From Marinobacter profundi (GTDB lineage: Bacteria > Pseudomonadota > Gammaproteobacteria > Pseudomonadales > Oleiphilaceae), in NCBI RefSeq assembly GCF_002744715.1, contig NZ_KZ319371.1:62001-126000 (forward strand): a stretch of DNA of 64,000 nucleotides, in the 5' to 3' direction. Every line of letters begins with the position of its first letter. Within the stretch, counting starts at the first letter, position 1. The position numbers and the translations under genes are program-made. Positions 59,250 to 64,000 of the stretch are shown here, piece after piece. The notes under the pieces are model-generated. The model saw nothing but the letters and a program-made list of their open reading frames with translations. It was not told where the DNA came from and made no database searches.

Positions 59250-60509
59250 GTGACCGACCACAAAGGCAAGTTATCTCCACTGCTCAAGCAGGCAACCGGT
59301 ATCACCGCAGAGCGAGGCGAAGGGGCCTATATCCACGCAACGGACGGTCGCCGCTACCTCGACTTCACATCCGGTATTGGTGTCACCAGTACCGGCCACT
59401 GCCACCCCAAGGTGGTTGCCGCGGCCCAGAAGCAGGTCGCCACGATGATCCATGCCCAGGCCACCACGGTGATGAATCCGCGGTTGCCGGAGCTGGCGGA
59501 GAAGCTGGGTGAGCTCACACCGGATCCGCTCAATGCCTTCTTTTTCTCGAATGCCGGCACCGAAGTGGCCGAGGCCGGCATCCGCCTGGTTCGCCAGGCC
59601 ACCGGTCGTCCCAACATCATCGTATTCCATGGCGGTTTCCATGGCCGAACCATGGGGTCGCTGTCACTGACCACGTCCAGTGTCGCCCTGCGTGCCGGGG
59701 TCAGCCCGATGATGGGGGGCGTGGTGGTGGCACCCTTCCCCCATGCCCATCATTACGGCTGGAGCGAGGACGAAACCACCGATTTTTGCCTGCGGGAACT
59801 GGACCGGATCTTCGTGACCTACTCCGCCCCAAAGGAAACCGCAGCGATGATGATCGAGCCGGTGCAGGGCGAAGGCGGCTACGTACCCGCCAACGCCCGC
59901 TTCATGCAGGGGCTGCGGGAGCGCTGTGACAAGCATGGCATCATGCTGGTGTTCGACGAGGTCCAGGCGGGTTTCGGGCGCAGCGGCAAGTTCTGGGCGC
60001 ACCAGCATTTTGGGGTCACACCGGATGCCATCATGATCGCCAAGGGCCTTGCCAGCGGCTTTCCGATTTCAGCACTGGCCGCGTCAGAAGAAACCATGGC
60101 CAGGGGTTGGCCCGGCTCCCAGGGCGGCACTTACGGTGGCAATGCCGTTGCCGCCGCAGCGGCCATCGCGACGATCGACGTGATCCGGGAAGAAGGCCTG
60201 GTAGAGAATGCCGACAAGATGGGGAAACGCCTGCGGGACAGCCTCCAAGGCCTGCAGAAGGATTACCCGGAGATGGCCGACGTCCGCGGCATGGGGTTGA
60301 TGCTGGGCGTTGAAATGCGCCGCGGCGACTGCCCCGATGGTGACCGCGCCGGCAACATTCTCAAAGAATGCGAAAAACGCGGCCTGCTGATGCTGCGCTG
60401 CGGCCCTTACCACGAGATCGTGCGCTGGTTGCCGCCACTGATTGTCAATGGCCAGCAGATTGATGAGGCCGTAGGCATCTTTGAGGAAGCCCTGAAGGCG
60501 ACAGCCTGA
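59250..60509 (+). CDS. Class III aminotransferase (4-aminobutyrate aminotransferase-like)
   Basis: The 419-residue PLP enzyme has HGGFHGRTMGSLSLT, MMIEPVQGEGGY, LVFDEVQAGFGRSG and the PLP-lysine block IMIAKGLASGFPISA. It moves an omega- or acetyl-type amino group, as GabT-type enzymes do. It starts at GTG (59250) with GGGAGGT upstream. Together with the succinate-semialdehyde dehydrogenase-like gene elsewhere in the window it could form a GABA route, though the two are 8 kb apart. Confidence 0.87.
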   Translation: MTDHKGKLSPLLKQATGITAERGEGAYIHATDGRRYLDFTSGIGVTSTGHCHPKVVAAAQKQVATMIHAQATTVMNPRLPELAEKLGELTPDPLNAFFFSNAGTEVAEAGIRLVRQATGRPNIIVFHGGFHGRTMGSLSLTTSSVALRAGVSPMMGGVVVAPFPHAHHYGWSEDETTDFCLRELDRIFVTYSAPKETAAMMIEPVQGEGGYVPANARFMQGLRERCDKHGIMLVFDEVQAGFGRSGKFWAHQHFGVTPDAIMIAKGLASGFPISALAASEETMARGWPGSQGGTYGGNAVAAAAAIATIDVIREEGLVENADKMGKRLRDSLQGLQKDYPEMADVRGMGLMLGVEMRRGDCPDGDRAGNILKECEKRGLLMLRCGPYHEIVRWLPPLIVNGQQIDEAVGIFEEALKATA

Positions 60510-60542
60510 GCGGGGGCCGGGGGCGAAACGTTCCTGCCAGGA

Positions 60543-61520
60543 TCAACGGGCATACCCGAGCTTTTTGTCCACCTGGTTGAAGACGTCCTGCCCCCGGTGC
60601 CAGCGGTCGAAATTCTCCAGGAACTGATCCGTCAACGCCCGGTGCCAACCAATGAAGTCCCCGGACATGTGCGGCGTCATGATCACATCGTCGCGCTCCC
60701 ACAACGGATGGTCCGCCGGCAATGGCTCCTCCTCGAAGACATCCAGCGCAGCACCGGCTATATCCCCGTTCTCCAGCGCCGCCAGCAGATCCGCCGTGTG
60801 CACCACCGGCCCCCGCCCGATGTTGATCAGCCGCGCCGACGGCCGCATGGCGGCAAAGGCCTTGCGGTCAAACAACCCCTCGGTCTGTGGCGTCAGTGGC
60901 GTGGCGATCACCACAAAATCCGCCAGCGCCAGCTGTTCGTGCAGGTGCTCATTACCATGCACTGCAATGAAGTCCGGATCGTCGTAACGGGGTGTGCGGG
61001 CAACACCGTGGGGGTTGAGTCCGGCCGCACGCACCAGCCTGGCAATCTGGCGACCGATCGACCCGGCGCCCACCACCAGCACCTGTTTGCCTTCGGCGCG
61101 CTCGGTATCCCGGTGCTGCCAGCGATGCTCCAGCTGTAACCGCAGCGAGCGGGGAAAGTCCTTGGCAAACATCAGAATGGTACACAGCACGTATTCGGCG
61201 ATGGTACGGTCGAAAATGCCCCGGGCGTTGGTGACCACCACCTCGCTGTCAATCAACTCCGGAAACATCAGGGCGTCCACCCCGGCGCTGGTGGCGTGAA
61301 TCCACTTCAGCCGGTCCGCGCAGCCCCAGGCTGCCGCCAAGGCCTCGGTGCGGAAGTCCGTCACCATCATCACATCGGTGCCTGGCAGCGTTTTCTGCAG
61401 GGTCTGTTCGTCACAGGCAAAACGCACTTCCGCCCTGGCCTTCAGCGCCTCCATGCCAGGCGGTTCGCTTTCGCCGGGTGCCGTCAGAACTGTAACAACC
61501 GGTCGGTTCCGGGTGCTCAT
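60543..61520 (-). CDS. D-2-hydroxyacid dehydrogenase
   Basis: The 325-residue protein has VLVVGAGSIGRQIARLV (NAD binding), the Arg block LINIGRGPVVHTADLLAALE, the Glu region LDVFEEEPLPADHPLW and the catalytic His in MTPHMSG. It reduces 2-oxoacids or oxidises D-2-hydroxyacids. GGAGGG precedes the ATG at 61520; longer starts lack a ribosome site. It is divergent from the class I aminotransferase. Confidence 0.9.
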   Translation of the reverse strand: MSTRNRPVVTVLTAPGESEPPGMEALKARAEVRFACDEQTLQKTLPGTDVMMVTDFRTEALAAAWGCADRLKWIHATSAGVDALMFPELIDSEVVVTNARGIFDRTIAEYVLCTILMFAKDFPRSLRLQLEHRWQHRDTERAEGKQVLVVGAGSIGRQIARLVRAAGLNPHGVARTPRYDDPDFIAVHGNEHLHEQLALADFVVIATPLTPQTEGLFDRKAFAAMRPSARLINIGRGPVVHTADLLAALENGDIAGAALDVFEEEPLPADHPLWERDDVIMTPHMSGDFIGWHRALTDQFLENFDRWHRGQDVFNQVDKKLGYAR

Positions 61521-61667
61521 GGAATCCCTCCAGAGATAACGTAAATGACTCACAACAGTCTGACCCCCGGAAACAGGACGGTCAAATGGCACCGGAAAAT
61601 CAATGGCTGCGGTCCGATGCACAAATTATGACCGGAGCTTCCTTGTACCCCCTGTTTTTCATGACTA

Positions 61668-61683
61668 ACCTGCAGGAGCAGGT
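61668..61683 (+). other. Terminator-like hairpin in the aminotransferase leader
   Basis: ACCTGC-AGGA-GCAGGT forms a 6-bp stem and tetraloop, followed by GTAATTTTTC, 29 nt upstream of the aminotransferase start. It could attenuate leader transcription, or be chance. Confidence 0.4.
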
Positions 61684-61711
61684 GTAATTTTTCTGATGCC
61701 CGGAGGTGCTT

Positions 61712-62935
61712 ATGACAGCGGCCGCAAGAGACAGCGGACAGACTCAGCCACGCAAGATCAAATACCGCAATACCAAAGCGCGCTGGCATCCGTCGATGCA
61801 GGCCATCCCGGTTCCCGGTATCCGTCGCATGGTCAACATGGCAGCGACCATGAAAGACGTGATTCACCTGTCGATCGGCCAGCCCGACCTGCCCACGCCC
61901 AAACACATCGTTGATGCCTATATCGACGCCCTCAATGCCGGTCAGACCGGCTACACCATGGATGCCGGCCTGCCCGAACTGCTGATCGCGCTGCGTGATT
62001 ATTACGGCAAGCGCTACAACCGCAAGCTGACCCGGGATAACATCCTGGTGACCAGCGGCGCCACCGAAGCCATGTACCTGGCCATCTCGTCCACCTCCGC
62101 GCCCGGTCGCCAGTTCATCATTACCGATCCATCGTTCCTGCTATACGCACCGCTGATCCGGATGAATGGTGGTGAGGTCAAGTACATCCCCACCCGGCCG
62201 GAGAACAACCACCAGCTGGATCCGGACGAAGTCATCAAGGCTATGGGGGCACGCACCTTTGCGATCATCCTGAACTCCCCGAACAACCCCACCGGGGCGG
62301 TCTATCCGCGCAGCACCATTGAAGCAATTGTCGAGGAATGCGCCTACCGGGGTATCCAGATTTACAGCGACGAGGTGTATGACCACCTGATCTTTGATGA
62401 CGAGGATTACGCCAGTGTCCTCAGCTGCGCGGTGGATCTGGACAACGTGATGTGTATCAGCAGCTTTTCCAAGACCTACAGCATGGCCGGGCTGCGGGTC
62501 GGCTGGGTCATCTCCAGCCAGGCCGCCATCAAGTCCCTGCGCCGCTACCACATGTTCACCACTTCGGTGGCCAATACCCCGGCCCAGTTTGCCGGTGTCG
62601 CCGCGCTGACCGGAGACCAGCAGTGTGTGCGGGACATGGTCAACATTTACCGGGAACGGCGGGACAAGATCATGGAGCTGATCGACCGGACCCCTCACCT
62701 CACCGGCTACAAGCCCGGCGGTGCCTTCTTCTCGTTTCCCAATCTGCCGCCCCACGTCGACGGCTCTGACCTGGCGCTGCGGATGCTGAAGGAAACCGGC
62801 GTGTGCGTGGTACCGGGGGACGCCTTCGGGGAAAATACCAGCAACGCCCTGCGGCTGAGCTTCTCGACCACCTGTGAGAAACTCGAGGAAGCATTTGACC
62901 GGATCATCCCCTGGATGGCCAAGCAGCAATTCTGA
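61712..62935 (+). CDS. Class I/II PLP aminotransferase (aspartate aminotransferase-like)
   Basis: The 407-residue protein has the fold-type I blocks HLSIGQPDLPTPKHI, YTMDAGLPELLIALRDYY, NSPNNPTGAVYPR, and SSFSKTYSMAGLRVGW with the PLP lysine. GGAGGTGCTT lies before the ATG. The substrate cannot be fixed; relatives act on aspartate, aromatic or branched amino acids. It precedes the CPXCG gene by 9 nt, likely the same transcript. Confidence 0.9.
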   Translation: MTAAARDSGQTQPRKIKYRNTKARWHPSMQAIPVPGIRRMVNMAATMKDVIHLSIGQPDLPTPKHIVDAYIDALNAGQTGYTMDAGLPELLIALRDYYGKRYNRKLTRDNILVTSGATEAMYLAISSTSAPGRQFIITDPSFLLYAPLIRMNGGEVKYIPTRPENNHQLDPDEVIKAMGARTFAIILNSPNNPTGAVYPRSTIEAIVEECAYRGIQIYSDEVYDHLIFDDEDYASVLSCAVDLDNVMCISSFSKTYSMAGLRVGWVISSQAAIKSLRRYHMFTTSVANTPAQFAGVAALTGDQQCVRDMVNIYRERRDKIMELIDRTPHLTGYKPGGAFFSFPNLPPHVDGSDLALRMLKETGVCVVPGDAFGENTSNALRLSFSTTCEKLEEAFDRIIPWMAKQQF

Positions 62936-62944
62936 GGTGACACC

Positions 62945-63136
62945 ATGCCAGCCCTGGAGTCCGCCACTATTCAATGTCCTTACTGCTGGGAGACGCAGGA
63001 ACTGAGCATCGACCCCAGCGCCGAGGACCAGGAGTATGTGGAGGACTGCCAGGTCTGTTGCCAGCCGATGCTGGTCCATGTGGTCTTTGATGACGACCGT
63101 AACCTGACGGTCACCGCCGTTGCCGAAAATGGCTGA
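62945..63136 (+). CDS. CPXCG motif-containing cysteine-rich protein
   Basis: The 63-residue protein has two Cys pairs (CPYCWE and CQVCCQP) forming a zinc-ribbon-like site, and an acidic middle. This is the short CPXCG family, here with CPYCW in place of CPxCG. Function is unknown. GAGGTGACACC precedes the ATG. Confidence 0.88.
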   Translation: MPALESATIQCPYCWETQELSIDPSAEDQEYVEDCQVCCQPMLVHVVFDDDRNLTVTAVAENG

Positions 63137-63248
63137 CGGGAACCCGCCCGCCCGAAACGCACCGAATCTGACCCCGACGTAATCAAATCCCGCTTGCCGG
63201 ATGGCGGGCGGTATCGCAGGATACCCGGACTTACATGGAGAAACTTAC

Positions 63249-63800
63249 ATGAACCGATTGATTGTCCTCGCCTTCCTGCTGATAACCCTGAGTGGCTGCG
63301 CCAGCATGTCCCCCTATTCCATCAGTGAAGGCACCCTGGAGAACCACCTGAGGGATTCCATTGCCGACTTCGACCGCCAGCAACTGCAGGCCGGCTCGCC
63401 CCTCAGCCTCAGCCTGTCGGACGCCGACATCACCCTCGGGCCCGATGGTCGTGACGTGGCGGTCATCGACGTGACCGGACAGGTTGCCGTCAACGCCCTG
63501 ATGACCAGACTTCCGGTGGACGTCAAACTGAAGGTGGAAGGCGCGCCGGTGTATGACAGCAAAGAAAAAGCCGTCTACATCCGCCGCCTGCAACTGCTCG
63601 ACAGCAGTGTGGAGTCCCCCTTCTTCAAGGGTGACCTCAAGCCGGTTACCGACACCGTGATGCGGGCCGTTGCCCAGCTGCTGGAAACCGTGCCGGTGTA
63701 CCGCCTGGATGAAAGCGACTACCGCCAGCGCATGTTCGGCATGGTGCCGATGGATATCCGCGTGGCCCCGGGTCGGCTTGAGTTCATCATGGCGGAGTAA
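63249..63800 (+). CDS. DUF1439 family lipoprotein
   Basis: The 183-residue protein has a lipoprotein signal (MNRLIVLAFLLITLSGC, Cys17), then SISEGTLENHLRDSI and an alternating beta-rich region including PVDVKLKVEGAPVYDSKEKAVYI, typical of DUF1439 (YceB-like) lipoproteins with a lipid-binding-like fold. Function is unknown. GGAGAAAC precedes the ATG. A strong terminator follows. Confidence 0.88.
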   Translation: MNRLIVLAFLLITLSGCASMSPYSISEGTLENHLRDSIADFDRQQLQAGSPLSLSLSDADITLGPDGRDVAVIDVTGQVAVNALMTRLPVDVKLKVEGAPVYDSKEKAVYIRRLQLLDSSVESPFFKGDLKPVTDTVMRAVAQLLETVPVYRLDESDYRQRMFGMVPMDIRVAPGRLEFIMAE

Positions 63801-63812
63801 CCAGCATCCCGC

Positions 63813-63840
63813 AAAAAAGGCTCCCGCGGGAGCCTTTTTT
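63813..63840. terminator. Bidirectional rho-independent terminator
   Basis: GGCTCCC-GC-GGGAGCC is flanked by AAAAAA on the left and TTTTTT on the right, so it can end transcripts from either side, mainly that of the DUF1439 gene 13 nt upstream. Confidence 0.93.
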
Positions 63841-63872
63841 CTGACCGGCAGCGCCGGCAAAAAGCGGGCACA

Positions 63873-63898
63873 AAAAAAGGAGCAGAACACCGTTCTGC
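63873..63898 (-). terminator. Rho-independent terminator for the partial minus-strand gene
   Basis: On the minus strand a 7-bp GCAGAAC/GTTCTGC stem with a 3-nt loop is followed by TCCTTTTTTT. It lies about 32 nt past the stop of the partial gene. Confidence 0.85.
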
Positions 63899-63929
63899 CC
63901 CCTTCCTGGATTCACTCTTGCCGTGCCGG

Positions 63930-64000
63930 TCAGCTGCCAGATAGCGACGTATCCGAAGGATCGATCTCCATCTGCTGGATTGCGATCACCGCCTGGGTAC
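63930..64000 (-). CDS. C-terminal fragment of an unidentified protein, 5' part outside window
   Basis: Only the last 22 codons are seen, ending TQAVIAIQQMEIDPSDTSLS and two more residues before TGA. The terminator just beyond, with no other frame able to use it, supports a real gene end. The family cannot be told from this tail. Confidence 0.6.
   Translation of the reverse strand, partial: TQAVIAIQQMEIDPSDTSLSGS

Overview
The window reads as an ordinary, gene-dense chromosomal segment of a moderately high-GC marine gammaproteobacterium. The protein flavour and gene mix (paired acyl-CoA dehydrogenase/phosphotransferase genes, a LIV-type ABC importer, a Fur-linked siderophore locus, many LysR regulators) suggest Marinobacter or a close relative. 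That is a judgement from memory, not a database result. I see no rRNA, tRNA, CRISPR array, insertion sequence or prophage, and no stretch over 300 bases is without a gene.

Layout. 1-9.8 kb holds housekeeping and accessory genes: a nitronate monooxygenase cut by the window edge, a Met/Gly-rich Spy-like periplasmic protein, a phosphoribosyltransferase, a bacteriohemerythrin, the divergent argO/argP pair, a GlxA-type regulator facing an alpha/beta hydrolase, mtfA, a small methyltransferase-like membrane protein, a MaoC hydratase and a diguanylate cyclase. 9.9-13.3 kb is a LysR-controlled aromatic/quinone cluster (DoxX, glutathionyl-hydroquinone reductase, DODA-type dioxygenase) resembling the E. 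coli yqjFG-yhaJ set. 13.4-15.9 kb is an ECF42 sigma factor with its VOC, DGPF/YCII and DUF1428 partners and a likely cognate promoter. 16-24 kb holds an OsmC-YcaO fusion, a periplasmic copper chaperone, the E2-E1beta-E1alpha genes of a 2-oxoacid dehydrogenase, a PsiE-like protein, phnA and yaiI.

23.8-32.9 kb is an iron locus: an ABC exporter, fhuC-fhuD-fhuB-fhuF and a TonB-dependent receptor, with three Fur-box-like sites. The receptor mRNA carries a short upstream reading frame built on 15-nt repeats, whose stop overlaps an in-frame upstream ATG of the receptor. 33-38.7 kb holds a PQQ sugar dehydrogenase, a GFA protein, an aldo/keto reductase, a double GST-N protein, a fatty acid hydroxylase-like protein and PBP4.

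38.9-50.9 kb is the most interesting block. An SDR, an acyl-CoA dehydrogenase, an APH-type kinase, a DUF6285-like small protein and an acyl-CoA synthetase lie in one operon, the same parts list as the Pseudomonas putida lva (levulinate/4-hydroxyacid) pathway. They are followed by a complete LIV-type ABC importer, a TetR regulator and a succinate-semialdehyde dehydrogenase-like enzyme. 51.6-56.4 kb on the opposite strand carries a second, ACAD11-like kinase/dehydrogenase set with two SDRs and a histidine phosphatase, facing a LysR regulator. 57.4-64 kb holds a small membrane protein, a tartrate/malate-type decarboxylating dehydrogenase, two aminotransferases, a 2-hydroxyacid dehydrogenase, a CPXCG protein and a DUF1439 lipoprotein, ending in a partial gene with its own terminator.
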